A DNA stretch of 64,000 nt. It comes from Azolla caroliniana (Eukaryota > Polypodiophyta). How positions within the stretch are numbered: the first letter of the stretch is position 1; the number at the start of each line of letters is the position of its first letter. Location of the stretch: contig JBHGNT010000011.1 in assembly GCA_043228905.1 (NCBI GenBank), positions 14,074,001 to 14,138,000 on the forward strand, given 5' to 3'. The notes below the pieces were generated by a model. It worked only from the letters and a program-made list of their open reading frames with translations, was not told the origin of the DNA and did no database searches. Below are positions 31,105 to 42,424 of this stretch, piece by piece. The translations under genes and the position numbers were made by a program.

Positions 31105-33281
31105 TGGCTTGATTGATCACAGAGCGGATGCTATCCACCGACACCACTAAAAGGGGCGGTGGCCTGGACGAGTTGCAGAAAGACGTTGCGAAATCGGTTA
31201 CGCCACATCCTATCCGGAGACTACGGCTGTTCGGCCGACGGGGCAACGTAAGACCGAAAGAGAGCAACGACGAGTTCGGGACAGCAACGACGAGTTCGAG
31301 AGAAGTACAAAGGATGAAGAGGAGAACGAAGACCGGTCCCATGAGATCTTCACACCGATCCGGCTGTTGGCCCGAGTACCGGCGTGAGTCCTATAGGGGA
31401 GATCGGTGGCGACAGGAGATCGGAACCCGGCAATCCAAAGACTGACGGACAGACCCGAACGAGAACCGGGCAGAGCGGACTTCCAGAAAACCATTCCGTG
31501 AGGGAGGAAGAGAGCAGGCCTACGAAGAGGCCGGGAACACGGTACGTCGGTACCACAGGAGAGGGTGTGGAGTGAACCACCCTCTCGACTTGCGAAAGAA
31601 GGAAGACCCGGGATAAGGGTCTGGGAGACGAGTAGCCCAAGGAGGATCCTTCACACCGGATCCGGAGACTCCGGCGGTCGGCCCAAGAGCCGGCGTGAGA
31701 CCTAGAGTGACGATCGGTGGCGGCGAGGGGACGAAGGCAAAAAGGGCTACGGATGGGCGGTCTACGGAGATCCTCACACTGATCCGGCGGTCGGCCCGAG
31801 AGCCGGCGTGAGTCCTATAGGAAAGGACGGTGGCGGCAGGTGAACGTGACCAACAGAAGAGGATGGCGAAGGCAGAGCGGTGCAGTTGTGACCTTACACA
31901 CACCGATTCTAGAGACTCCGGCATCCAACGACAAGAGGAGGCGTGAGACCTAGAGTAAGGAACGGTGGCGGCGGCAAGGCGGGCAACCAAAGCCAGAAGG
32001 GGAGGTCCCATGAAGACACTCTCACCGATCCGACGGTTGGCCCGAGTGCCGACGTGAGTCCTATAGGGGAGATCGGTGGCGGCAGGAGAACGTGATCGGA
32101 CGACAAGAGGCGACGAACGGCAAGGAGGTATGAGGCCGGCAAGGCGGCTACGGACCATCTCAAACCTTCCGGCGAGGTGAGTGGGCGTAAGGAAGTCCGG
32201 TTCTACGGGATCCCCACACCTAACCAGAGACTCCGGAAGTTCAGCCAACGTGGCAACATGAGACCGAGAGAGAAGGTTGGTGGCGGTGGGAAACGGGACC
32301 CGACTACGCGGAAGACACGAGGAGAGTTCGGGAGGGACTCAAACAAAAGACACCCGGATCTCGGCAAGCGACAAAACGAAAACCGGTCCTATGGGACCCT
32401 CACACCGATCCGGAGACCCCGGCAGTTCGGCCAACGTGGCAACATGAGACCTAGGGAGAAGGACAGTGGCGGCAGGGAACGGGACCCAACGACATGGGGT
32501 AGCGGATCGGGACTCAGTAAGACGGGGCAGACGAAGTGCGAAACCCTTACAGGCCGGTTACGGAAGGAACCGGTAGGGGCAAACACGGGGAGGTGTGTTG
32601 GGCCTGAAAGGCACACCTGGCACGGAACAAGAGTCTCGCAAGTGGCCATCGTGGGCCGGATCGAAGCGTGACTACGGGACGGTGTTCGGCACGGGCGGTG
32701 CCGAACAAAAGAAGCGGAAGACGGCACAAGGGAGGTGTCGGGAATGAGGTGATGGGTGCATAGTGGACTGCACAGGGTCGGAGTCAGGGGATGACAATAG
32801 AGGCCGGAGGAGGATCCTCCACACTCGATTCGTAAATCTCGGTAGCTTCGTCGAAGTAGCGAAGACTGACACGGCAAGCCCGGGTGACAAGCTAGTGGGG
32901 GCGAGGGGACGACGGCAAGCGGAAGACTCAGGACCTGTTGCAGCAACAAGGAAACAGAATGGTCGACGGAGGCCAAGCGGGCCACTATGGGCGTTCCTCA
33001 AGTGGAGGACATCGGGCATATGGTGGAGAACAGAGCGTGCATACGGCCGAACAAGGGCCAACGGAAGTACGCGTACTATGGAGATCGCGGCGAAGGACCA
33101 ATCGATAGGTTGAACGAGCCTACGGGGAGGTAAGCGCGAAGGAAGAACCGAAGCCGACGGATCAAACCGGCAGCGAGCCGGGATGCGGATTACGGAAGAC
33201 CGGGTTCTCACCGGCCGAAATCTCTCACCCTTCACTGGATTTGGCACGTACCGGTGGACGTGCGGATTAGGTGGGAGCGGA
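31105..33281 (+). repeat. GC-rich degenerate tandem-repeat domain of a non-autonomous element
   Basis: No retroviral domains. A motif of 75-95 bp recurs: CACACCGATCCGG, then CGGTCGGCCCGAGAGCC, then GGCGTGAGTCCTATAGG, then CGGTGGCGGCAGG. Copies start near 31202, 31351, 31650, 31770, 31895, 32020, 32205 and 32398, at 120-190 bp spacing with one gap of 300. The minus strand carries long open frames with repeated RSPAATDLPYRTH-like segments, which mirror the DNA repeat; I do not call them genes. It ends at a polypurine tract (33268-33281). Confidence 0.65.
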
Positions 33282-34093
33282 TGTCGTGAAGAATTTCGTC
33301 CAGAGGCGGAAACCGGGAAACATTGGCTACATCGGCGGGGTGCAGCATGTGTGCTCACCCCTTGTACATTTAGTGTGAATAACGAGGGCGCCTTTATGAC
33401 GCCGAAGAATAGTCAAGTTGGGACAGACGATCCCATGTAAGTCAGGATTTATCCCACATTGTAACACATCCCTCTCCTTGTTCTATAAAAGGAAGGGAGC
33501 GCCCTTTGTGAAAGGGTTGCCCATTTTGCGTTAGAGGGTATACCGTTAGATTTAGGGTTAGCTACATTCCTGCTTCTTCTTCTTCTTCTTCTTCTTCTTC
33601 TTCTTCTTCTTCTTCTCCCCCCCTTCGTGTTCTCTTAGGGTTTGCTTCAGCTCATCTCCTGCGCAAGACCCCGCTCGGCGCGACAAGCCCGTGAGCTCCC
33701 CGACCGGCGGCTTGGCAGCTGACGACTACTGTAACCTACCTTGGTCCGGCTCGACGCCGGGAATGTATTCTTCCTTTTATATATATATACATTTGTGTCT
33801 ATCTATGTATATTCGCGTCTCTGTTGGTGTCGAGTGCTTCCCCTTTCCTGCGTTTCCTGTACATAAGGGCGTGAGTTGGGTCGGCCTGTGTGTGTGTGTG
33901 TGTGTGCGCGTGTGTGCGTGAGTCGGTGTTAAGCGCGCGCTCCCTCTCTTTCTCTCTCTCCCTTCGGTTGCTTCCGGTGTGCTTCTAGGATGCCCCGGAA
34001 ATGGTGAAGTACGACTTCCTACGCTCCGTCACTCCCTAGTCCAAGACCCCGGTGGTCCCGCCTTTCTCCACGCACGCGCGTAACAACGCGACA
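33282..34093 (+). repeat. Element F 3' LTR
   Basis: 812 bp, TGTCGTG to GCGACA, preceded by a GGTGGGAGCGGA polypurine tract. TATAAAAG at 33484-33491, (CTT)n at 33573-33616, (AT)n near 33780 and (TG)n near 33889-33905. Clearly different from the E 5' LTR over most of its length but homologous to D and sL3. Right flank ccgt. Confidence 0.85.
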
Positions 34094-36263
34094 CCGTTTG
34101 ATTTGTTCGTTCTGCTTGGCCGTCGGTTTGTGGGTGGTAGTTGGAGGAGAGGTTACAAGTGACCTTGAGCATTTTAAAAAGGTGCTTCCAGAATTTTGAG
34201 ACGAATTGGGGTCCATGGTCGCTGATGATATTATGAGGAAGGCCATGATGCCAACATACTTCACGCATGACAATTTCAGCGGTTTCTTCGCTGGAGATTT
34301 ACTTAGTACATGGCAAGAAATGAGACATCTTCATATATCGATCTACTACTGTTAAAATTGCATTGAATCCCATAGAGACTGGAATATCTATCATGAAATC
34401 TAGAGCAATGGATTGCCACGGCTTGCTTAGAATTGGTAATGGTTCTAATAAACCATATGGATGATGCCTTGGCATTTTTGCTCTACAACATGTATCACAA
34501 GTCCGAACAAAATCTTCGACAAATTGTCGCATACAGGGCCACCAGAATGATCGTTGTATTAAATCTAATGTCTTAGTACTACCAAAATGCCCAGTTGTAT
34601 ATGTGTCATGACAATTTTGGACTACTCGAAGGCGGCAAGAACCATTAGGAACATACAAGAGTTTCTTAAAGAATAGTAATCCATCATGACATTCGAATTG
34701 TCGATAGTCCGTACCTGGTTGTTGCGACTGTGAACAAGATGCTCGAGAGGGATCAATTTGTGCTAGAATGGCTTGGGCGAAAGCATCTGTCTTCAAGTCC
34801 TCACGTATGGTATCGATAACGTGGGAATCCATGCGCATGCCGAAGACCTGTGTTTCTTACAGTCATGTCGGTCCCAAGATTACTTGCTTTTGGTTATTGA
34901 AAGTTGGCTCGCCAAGACGCGGTGCTAGATACCAACGCCGTGATAATGCATCTACCTTCCCTTGGTGCTTCCCCGGACGATATGTAATTTTGAAGTCGAA
35001 ACACGTGAGGGATTGGGCCCACCGAGCTTGACTTTGATTTAACACACGAGCACTCTAAAATTAGGCAAGGTTTTTGTGATCACTGAATACGGTGACTTGA
35101 TGAGAGGATCCCTCTAGAAAATGCCTCCATTGCGTAAAAGAGTCCACTATTGCTAATAGCTCCTTATCATGAATTTCATAGTTGATTTCGACGGCGTCAA
35201 ACTTGCGTGAGTGGAAAGCCACAGGATGTAGCTTTTCATCATTACCTTGTTGTGACAGAATGCTAGCCAATGCGAAATCCAACGCGCCTGCTTCCATGAT
35301 GAATGGCTTTTCCAGATCAACGTGAGCTAGAATAGGAGCCAATGTATTTAATGCCTTCTTAATATTCTCAAAAGCCATGTCCGCTTCTTCAGACCCAACG
35401 AACGATTCTCCCTTCTTAGTAAGTTGTGTGAGAGGAAGAACAAGCTTTGAGTAATCCTGTATAAACTTGTGGTAGAAATTGGCAAAGCCTAAAAAGCATT
35501 GCACATCTCGCAACCAACGCAGGGTTTGCCACTCTACCACCGTTTTGACCTTAGCTGGATCCATGGAGATGTCGTCCGAGGAGATGACATAGCCTAGAAA
35601 TTCCACCTGGTTGCACCCGAAACTACATTTTTCCACCTTTGCATAAAGACAATGTTCTCGAAGTCGTTTTAGTACTAACAGTACATGAGAATCATGCTCT
35701 TCTGGGTCTTCGAATAAACCAGTAGATCATCCAAATAGTTGATCTAACAAACATCCAAGAGATCTGAAAATATATCATTTGCCATGTGTAGGAAGACTGT
35801 TGGCGCATTAGTGAGGTTGAAAGGCATGATCGTATACTCGAAGTGCCCATATCTAGTGCGAAATGCGGTCTTCCATTCATCTCCTAGTTGGATCCGTACG
35901 AGGTTATATGCTCCCCGTAAGTCGATCTTCGTGAAGAACCTTGCACCACTGATCCGTTCCAAAAGATCCGTTCTAAAATACTTGAGATAAGGGGAAGTGC
36001 ATACCTATTTCTGATGGTGACTTTATTCAAGTCACTGTAATATATAATGAGACGAAGTGATCAATCCTTGTTCTTGATGAAGAAAATGGGTGCGCCAGCT
36101 GGAGATTTCAAATACCGAATGAAACCATTTTCCACATTCTCCTCTATATAGGCTCGAAAGACTTCTAGCTCTGTTGGTGACAAATTGTAGATCGGTCCCC
36201 ATGGTGGCTCTTTTCCCGGTTGTAAATCGATGGGCCAATCATAGAGTCGATGGTGAGGAAGCG
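34094..36263 (-). pseudogene. Ch1: decayed chromovirus-like gypsy pol (RT, RNase H, integrase)
   Basis: A different Ty3/gypsy lineage from Gy1-Gy6. Minus strand: RT with [15 protein letters not shown] (about 35895-35940) and YLDDLLVYS (about 35710-35735); RNase H with HSRKFDAVEINYEIHDKELLA (about 35150-35215); an HHCC integrase finger ending CDTCCRAK (about 34480); IN core ALDFMIDIP (about 34390) and SDHGPQFVSKFW (about 34195); and the Glu-containing HPQTDGQAERTNQT at 34100-34130. Many stops. Cut on the left by F and on the right by sL3. The upstream part of the same gene lies at 63629-63867. Confidence 0.9.
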
Positions 36264-36290
36264 TTGTCGCGGTATTCCGCAAGTACGTGT
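36264..36290 (-). repeat. sL3 solo LTR, segment 1
   Basis: TGTCGCGGTATTCCGC..., the start (plus strand) of a D/F-family LTR inserted in Ch1. Flank gcgt 36260-36263. Interrupted by Co3; the last five bases are the Co3 target site cgtgt. Confidence 0.75.
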
Positions 36291-36578
36291 TGTTGGAAGC
36301 GAGGTCGTTAATGCGGAAGATCAAGAAGCATTCGTTCTCTGTTTAGTACCTGCGTATGAGAGATTGTAGGTCGTTGTACAGAGAGAGAGAGAGAGAGACA
36401 GAGAGGCACAAAAAACTCTTTATTCCTTAAAGCAACAATACAATATCCAACCTCACAAAGAGGTTACAAGGTCACTATATATAGTGACCGACTTAGGGCA
36501 ACTACCCTTTATGCTAATTACATAAATGGCCAAAGACGAGATAGTGTGAATACGTCCATTATACACATGTATTCGACA
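36291..36578 (-). repeat. Co3 3' LTR
   Basis: 288 bp, TGTTGGAAG to TTCGACA, with a (GA)n run near 36380-36398. A GGGGGAG polypurine tract follows at 36579-36586 (minus strand). Confidence 0.95.
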
Positions 36579-36771
36579 CTCCCCCGTAATGGGCGTATAC
36601 ATGGGTTATCTAAGATTACAGGTATAGACTTAGGTTCTCGTACATATCAGCTTTGTTCGGGTCGGCAGGGTCCGAAGGCAGAAGACCGAACTGGTCGGGT
36701 CGGAACAGTTGAAGCCGATCATTAAGGAGCTGATGTCGGTTGTCAGGAACCATCCTGCTCTGTGTCCGGCT

Positions 36772-39700
36772 CTAACCGGACTGGTTTGTCGTTACGCCCA
36801 TCTGATGCCGAAGAGTCCGAAAGCGGTCTGCCGAAAGACACTTGGTCATTCCATCTGCGACATTGTCGGTTGTGGATATTTTCTCTAGACCGATTTTCCC
36901 TGAGATGACGCAGTCCCGAACGAAGTGATATCGAACGTCGATATGTTTGGAGGCGTTGTGGTGAACCGGATTTTTCGACAAGGCAACAGCACCTTGACTG
37001 TCGCTGTAGACAACTGGAGCCGAGTCATGGTCGACTTGTCGAAACGTGTGCGCCAGCCGACCGAGCCACAAAGCTTCTTTTGCTGCGTCGGACGCGGCTA
37101 CATATTCTGCTTCGGTCGTTGAGGTCGCTGTGCACTCCTGAAGTTTCGACTTCCACGAGATTGCTCCATTGCCGAATTTGAAGCAGTATCCGGTTGTTGA
37201 TTTCCGACTGTCTATACAGCCGGCGAAGTCCGAGTCGGTGTAACCGACTACGCCTGAGGTTCGGTTCGGACCGAAAAGAATGCCGTGGTCTTTTGTGCCA
37301 GCCAGATATCTGAACACATGCTTGACTGCGTTCCAATGCGATCGGCCAGGGTTGTGCATAAATCTGCTAACGACTCCTACGACGTGAGAAATATCAGGCC
37401 GTGTCGCGACCATCAGGTACATAAGGGAGCCGACTGCCGGTGCATACGGTACCGACTTCATATCTTCCCCCTCCGGGCCGGATGTCGGGCAGTCTTGCTG
37501 AGAGAGCCGAAGATTCATGGGGAGCGGGGTTGAAGCAGATTTGGCTGATTGCATGTTGAAACGTTCCAAGACACGTCGGATATAGTCGGTCTGAGACAAA
37601 AAAAGATGTCGTTTATCGCGATGCCGACTAATCTTCATGCCGAGTATGTGTCGTGCCGGACCGAGGTCCTTCATGGCAAACTTCAACCGCAGTTGCCGAA
37701 TGAGATCGGCAAGTTCGCCCGCGTGGCGTCCAGAAATTAGCATGTCGTCCACGTAAATGATGAGGAAGATGGGTGATCCATCTTGAGCTGTGTTGGTGAA
37801 GAGACAATGGTCCTCATCGCTTTTGGAGAAGCCGATCGATTGGATGAAGTCGTCGAACTTCTTGTACCATTGTCGCGGTGCCTGTTTGAGGCCGTATAGA
37901 CTCTTCCTGAGTCGGCAGACTAGATGTTCTTGGCCAGTTGCCACGAAGCCTTTTGGCTGCTCCATATAAATTTCCTCGTCAAGATCACCATGGAGGAAGG
38001 CTGTTTTGACATCTAGCTGAATCAGCTCCAAGTTGTCGGCTGCCACTACGCCGAGTAGGAAACGAAGGGTTGTCATTTTCACCACTGGTGAAAAAATCTC
38101 GTCGAAGTCGACGCCATATTCTTGTCGGAAGCCCTTCGCAACTAATCTGGCCTTGTACTTTGGGGTGGTCGAATCAGACGTCTCTTTTAGTCGATAAACC
38201 CACTTGCAAGGAAGAGCACGTCGGTTCCTAGGTAATTCGACTAGATCCCAAGTCTTGTTTGCCCGAATGGAGTGCATTTCCGACTCCATCGCCAGATGCC
38301 AGGTGGCTGAATCGACAGATGTCGATGCTTCTTCGTAAGACGTCGGTTCGCCGGCGTCGGTGAAGAAGATTCCAGGAGAATACCTCTCCGGAGGTTGCGA
38401 CAGTCTCTCGGATCGTCGAGGCATGATTGGACTGGTCGCAGCGGGTATCGTGGTCGGATGGTCCGAAAGCGGATTGTTCTGCTGTGCCGAGTCGGAGTTG
38501 TCCGAGTCGGTAGTGTAAGGTTCAGCTACCCGTGAAGCTGACCGTGTGTTGAGAGCGGGGCCTTCTTGAAGGGTCGGCACATCGGAAAATGTTACCCTTC
38601 GGACTTCGATCGGTTTTTCAATTGATGGATTCATAGCCGACTCGTTGAACACAACGTCCGAACTTCGAACGATTTGTCTGCGTTCGGGGTCCCAGAGTCG
38701 GTATCCCATTTCGCCGTCGGATCCATATCCAAGGAAAATGCATTTCCTGGACCGAGGTGCAAGTTTTCGGCGATCATCTTTCGGAATAAGGGCGTACGCC
38801 TCGCATCCGAAGATCCTCAGCTTGTCGTAATTCGGCCTACTGCCGATCCATAGTTCCTGAGGGATTTGAAGTCCTAGAGGTCTACTTGGCGACATATTGA
38901 TTATGTGTACTGCCGTGAGTAGAGCCTCTGCCCAGAAGCCATCCGACAGTCCGGAGTGTTGGAGCATGGAAACTATCCGTTCTTGGATCGTCCGATTCAT
39001 TCGCTCTGCGATCCCGTTTTGCTCCGGACTGTGTGGTGCCGTAAGTTCACGTCGGATGCCGCGTTGTCGGCAGAATTTGACGAATTCTTCGGATTTAAAC
39101 TCTCCCCCATTGTCTGTCCGAAAGCATTTCAGCTTTCGGTCGGTTTGATTTTCCACCATAGCGAGCCAATCGGTGAAGATCGAGAAGACCCGATCTTTGG
39201 TGCGAATCGGATAAGCCCACACCTTTCGAGTCGAGTCGTCAATAAAAGTGACGAAGTAAGAGGCACCGCCGAGAGACTGATGCGGCATTGGGCCACAGAC
39301 GTCCGAATGGACTAAATCGAGAGGTCTCGTTTCTCTTGGTGCTGATGTCGGGTGTGATGTGGCTGCTTGTTTGCCATACTGGCAATGCTCGCAGAATTGA
39401 TGGTCGGAGAAGGAGAGTTTGGGGATGTATCCGGCTCTAGATAGGTGTGTGATGCCGGCCTTGCTGAGGTGTCCTAATCTTCGGTGCCATAGTGATGACA
39501 CAGGAATATCCACCAAAAACAGGTTACCCTCTCTGAGCGTAACATGTAACGGATACAGGGAGTGTATCTTGGGTCCTCTAGCAAGCAGGAGGTTCCCCTT
39601 GTGGAGTGTCCACCCTCCCGAAGAAAAACCGGCACGAATGCCGTCTTCATCTAGTTGTCCGACTGAGATCAATGGCCTAGAGAGCTCGGGTACATGTCGG

Positions 39701-40785
39701 ACATTGTGGAGTACAAGTGTAGAGCCACCTGCAAGGTTGAGCTCTACTGTGCCGATTCCGATGATGTCACAGTGTTGCGAGTTACCGACCCGAACTGAGT
39801 CGGAGTGACGGATCGTATATTGCCGAAATTGGGATCGATGAGGAGTCACGTGAAATGACGCGCCCGAATCTAAGAGCCATGTCCTCGATTCTTCAGTCGT
39901 GAGTAGAACTTCTGATCCGACTGGATTTTCGATTGATAGTATATTCGGGTCGTCCGGTAGTACATCAGCTGAGAAGCTGACGTAATTGATCTCCTCATGC
40001 CGGCCACTCTTCTTGTTCTTGTTCTTGAGTGCGCGGCAGTCGGCTTTGATGTGTCCGGGTTTCTTGCAATAGTTGCAGATTCGGTTATCCCGTGACTGGC
40101 TCCGTCTTCGCTGATTGTTCGGCGGCCGTGAGGAATCTCTTCCTTGTATGTTCGATCGGTCTGTCGAACCTTGTACTACGTAAGCGTCGTCTGTTGAGTC
40201 TTTGGCGAAAGACTTTCTCCGAGCTGCTTCGGTCAGGATTGCGCTCGTGACTTCGGAGTATTTAACAGCCGTGGTTGACGCGTTGCACACGGTTGTGACG
40301 AAAGTTTCCCATGATGAGGGAAGGCTGCTCATGAGTATCATTGCTCTGAGTTCATCCTCAATTGCCGTCCCCTGTGACGAGATTTGGGAGCTTATGCTTT
40401 CGTACTCATTGAGGTGTGCTTGGACCGAATCGGATTCTTTCATCCGCAAGTTGTAGAGGCGCCGGATCAGAAACATTTTCGTTGCGGCGACCTTCTTTTC
40501 GTAAGTGTCCGACAGTGTTTTCCACAGTTCGAATGCTGTCGTACACGATTGCACCGTAAAGTATACCGATTCCGATAGGTGCATCCGAATCGTGGCGCGA
40601 ACAATTCTGTCCAGCTTCTGCCACTCCATTGGTTTGTATCCTTCTGGAGGTTCTTCATTTTCGATGGGATCGATTTGCCCCTTGACTATGAGATAGTCCT
40701 GCATTTGCTCCTTCCAGAAGTTGAAGTTCGATCCATCGAACTTTCGTAGACTCATTTCTGACGAGCCGGATGTTGATGTCATCAA
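36772..40785 (-). CDS. Co3 gag-pol polyprotein (Ty1/copia)
   Basis: 1337 residues, uninterrupted. Gag; CCHC knuckle CNYCKKPGHIKADC (about residue 236); protease LLDSGASFHVT (300); integrase with LVHSDVCGP (488), FRTDNGGEF and GIAERMNR; RT with IIYVDDMLISG (1007); RNase H with YTDSDFAGC (1190) and STTEAEYVAA. Same domain order as Co2, but a distinct family by sequence and LTR. The start is the first ATG of the frame (two adjacent Met). Confidence 0.95.
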   Translation of the reverse strand: MMTSTSGSSEMSLRKFDGSNFNFWKEQMQDYLIVKGQIDPIENEEPPEGYKPMEWQKLDRIVRATIRMHLSESVYFTVQSCTTAFELWKTLSDTYEKKVAATKMFLIRRLYNLRMKESDSVQAHLNEYESISSQISSQGTAIEDELRAMILMSSLPSSWETFVTTVCNASTTAVKYSEVTSAILTEAARRKSFAKDSTDDAYVVQGSTDRSNIQGRDSSRPPNNQRRRSQSRDNRICNYCKKPGHIKADCRALKNKNKKSGRHEEINYVSFSADVLPDDPNILSIENPVGSEVLLTTEESRTWLLDSGASFHVTPHRSQFRQYTIRHSDSVRVGNSQHCDIIGIGTVELNLAGGSTLVLHNVRHVPELSRPLISVGQLDEDGIRAGFSSGGWTLHKGNLLLARGPKIHSLYPLHVTLREGNLFLVDIPVSSLWHRRLGHLSKAGITHLSRAGYIPKLSFSDHQFCEHCQYGKQAATSHPTSAPRETRPLDLVHSDVCGPMPHQSLGGASYFVTFIDDSTRKVWAYPIRTKDRVFSIFTDWLAMVENQTDRKLKCFRTDNGGEFKSEEFVKFCRQRGIRRELTAPHSPEQNGIAERMNRTIQERIVSMLQHSGLSDGFWAEALLTAVHIINMSPSRPLGLQIPQELWIGSRPNYDKLRIFGCEAYALIPKDDRRKLAPRSRKCIFLGYGSDGEMGYRLWDPERRQIVRSSDVVFNESAMNPSIEKPIEVRRVTFSDVPTLQEGPALNTRSASRVAEPYTTDSDNSDSAQQNNPLSDHPTTIPAATSPIMPRRSERLSQPPERYSPGIFFTDAGEPTSYEEASTSVDSATWHLAMESEMHSIRANKTWDLVELPRNRRALPCKWVYRLKETSDSTTPKYKARLVAKGFRQEYGVDFDEIFSPVVKMTTLRFLLGVVAADNLELIQLDVKTAFLHGDLDEEIYMEQPKGFVATGQEHLVCRLRKSLYGLKQAPRQWYKKFDDFIQSIGFSKSDEDHCLFTNTAQDGSPIFLIIYVDDMLISGRHAGELADLIRQLRLKFAMKDLGPARHILGMKISRHRDKRHLFLSQTDYIRRVLERFNMQSAKSASTPLPMNLRLSQQDCPTSGPEGEDMKSVPYAPAVGSLMYLMVATRPDISHVVGVVSRFMHNPGRSHWNAVKHVFRYLAGTKDHGILFGPNRTSGVVGYTDSDFAGCIDSRKSTTGYCFKFGNGAISWKSKLQECTATSTTEAEYVAASDAAKEALWLGRLAHTFRQVDHDSAPVVYSDSQGAVALSKNPVHHNASKHIDVRYHFVRDCVISGKIGLEKISTTDNVADGMTKCLSADRFRTLRHQMGVTTNQSG

Positions 40786-41447
40786 ATTTGGTTTTGGTTG
40801 ACGAAGCTCGGTTCGGAGTTGACTACGAACCTTGTTGGAGTGCAGCCGGTTGGCTCACCCGATATCGTTCTAGTCGGATTTGAACCCGAGTCGGTTCGGC
40901 TTCGGAACTTGCTCGAATTGACTCCGGTAGCTTGAGGGACAGAACCGACTGGTCTTCCCGAATGTTGCCGAGTCAGAGTGAGCCCGGTTCGCTTCGGATA
41001 TATATAAGCCGAATACCGATTATTGAAACCGATTATCTGGACCGATTCTGCTTCGGTTGACTGCAGCAACGAGAGAGACGGATCCAACTGATCCTCTCGA
41101 GAGTCGATCAGCCAGATGAAGCACGAATTTGGGGTTGTTATTTTCAGACCGATCTGCACCGAGTGGTTACAACGAGCAGCGTTTGATTACCTCTTCGGAT
41201 GCCGTTTAACCGAGTGGAGCACGATCGTGTCAATGTTGCACAAGGGGATTTCACCTCGAGCGGTTACGATCACAAGGAACAGAGTACAACCTGATGACTT
41301 ACTCCAAGCAAGAGGATCTAACGCGATGAGGTGCAAACCTCGTTTTTGTTCTTCTTCTCTCTTTCTTCGAATGACGCGAATACTGTGCGGGCCGTGATGA
41401 AGTGAAGAACCGAATGCTGTGCAGGCGGTGATGACGGCCGAACCTCT

Positions 41448-41460
41448 GCTCTGATACCAG
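41448..41460 (-). other. Co3 primer-binding site (initiator Met tRNA)
   Basis: The minus strand reads TGGTATCAGAGC next to the 5' LTR end. Confidence 0.85.
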
Positions 41461-41461
41461 A

Positions 41462-41749
41462 TGTTGGAAGCGAGGTCGTTAATGCGGAAGATCAAGAAGC
41501 ATTCGTTCTCTGTTTAGTACCTGCGTATGAGAGATTGTAGGTCGTTGTACAGAGAGAGAGAGAGAGAGACAGAGAGGCACAAAAAACTCTTTATTCCTTA
41601 AAGCAACAATACAATATCCAACCTCACAAAGAGGTTACAAGGTCACTATATATAGTGACCGACTTAGGGCAACTACCCTTTATGCTAATTACATAAATGG
41701 CCAAAGACGAGATAGTGTGAATACGTCCATTATACACATGTATTCGACA
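41462..41749 (-). repeat. Co3 5' LTR
   Basis: 288 bp, no difference seen from 36291-36578. Confidence 0.95.
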
Positions 41750-41754
41750 CGTGT

Positions 41755-41774
41755 AGGATCTTAGGCGGGACCGC
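41755..41774 (-). repeat. sL3 solo LTR, segment 2
   Basis: AGGATCTTAGGCGGGACCGC continues segment 1 after Co3 and aligns with GGCGGGACCACGGGGG of sister LTRs. It ends in the Gy4 target site ccgc. Confidence 0.7.
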
Positions 41775-42378
41775 TGTCGTGCAGAAAACCGCCCCTAGGA
41801 GGAATCAAGGAAAGGGGGCGTGACCCGATCGTTTTCGTGTGTGTGTCTGTGTGTTTATGAATTGTACATAGCTAGGAATAGACCGGCTGATATGCATATG
41901 TACTAGAAAGGGTGTTAATTGTCTAGGGAATCGATATGTATCTCTGTTCGAAAGGACAAAGAATAAATTTGATGTAACGGCCTCCTCGGCGACCTATAAA
42001 AGGAAGGGGAGAAGAAGAAGATAATATCACGTTTTTGGGAGGACGAAATGTTGTCGGATTGGGAACCGAGCTCTCCTCAACCGTTGCTCTCCACTACATT
42101 TCTGTGCCGGTTGCCTCTGTTGTGTGTAAGCCCGTGTGCTTCCAGCAGAGGCTCCTCCATGCGTTCTCTGTGTCACCTGTGTGTGTGCCTGGGACCTCTG
42201 TTTTGGGTCTGTTGCCGGCTTGTCGGTTGTAACCGTTGTTGACATTGTAATTGAATCCTCCGTTCCCTTCTCTCTCTGTGTTTTTGTGAATCGCTCTCCC
42301 TCTTCTTTCTCGCGCTCCTTGGTTCAGGGCCCCCGTGGTCCCGCCTCATTTCACACGCGAGAGCGTAACAACACGACA
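41775..42378 (+). repeat. Gy4 5' LTR
   Basis: 604 bp, TATAAAAG at 41995-42002. The primer site TTTGGTGAACCTAACGTGA follows at 42382 (one or two differences from the family). Confidence 0.9.
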
Positions 42379-42424
42379 TTATTTGGTGAACCTAACGTGA
42401 AAGAAGGCGGCAAAGGAGTTGAAG

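Larger units (their letters stand above)
36291..41749 (-). mobile_element. Co3: intact young copia retrotransposon
   Basis: LTRs of 288 bp at 36291-36578 and 41462-41749 appear identical. 5-bp duplication cgtgt (36286-36290 and 41750-41754). Single intact ORF. About 660 bp of leader (40786-41447) separates the primer site from the ORF; nothing else was recognised in it. Confidence 0.95.

Noticed and set aside
31520-32248. A 242-codon minus-strand ORF as a host gene
   Set aside because: It reads through a degenerate DNA repeat, repeats its own segments, and has no recognisable domain. GC-rich repeats give long chance frames on both strands.
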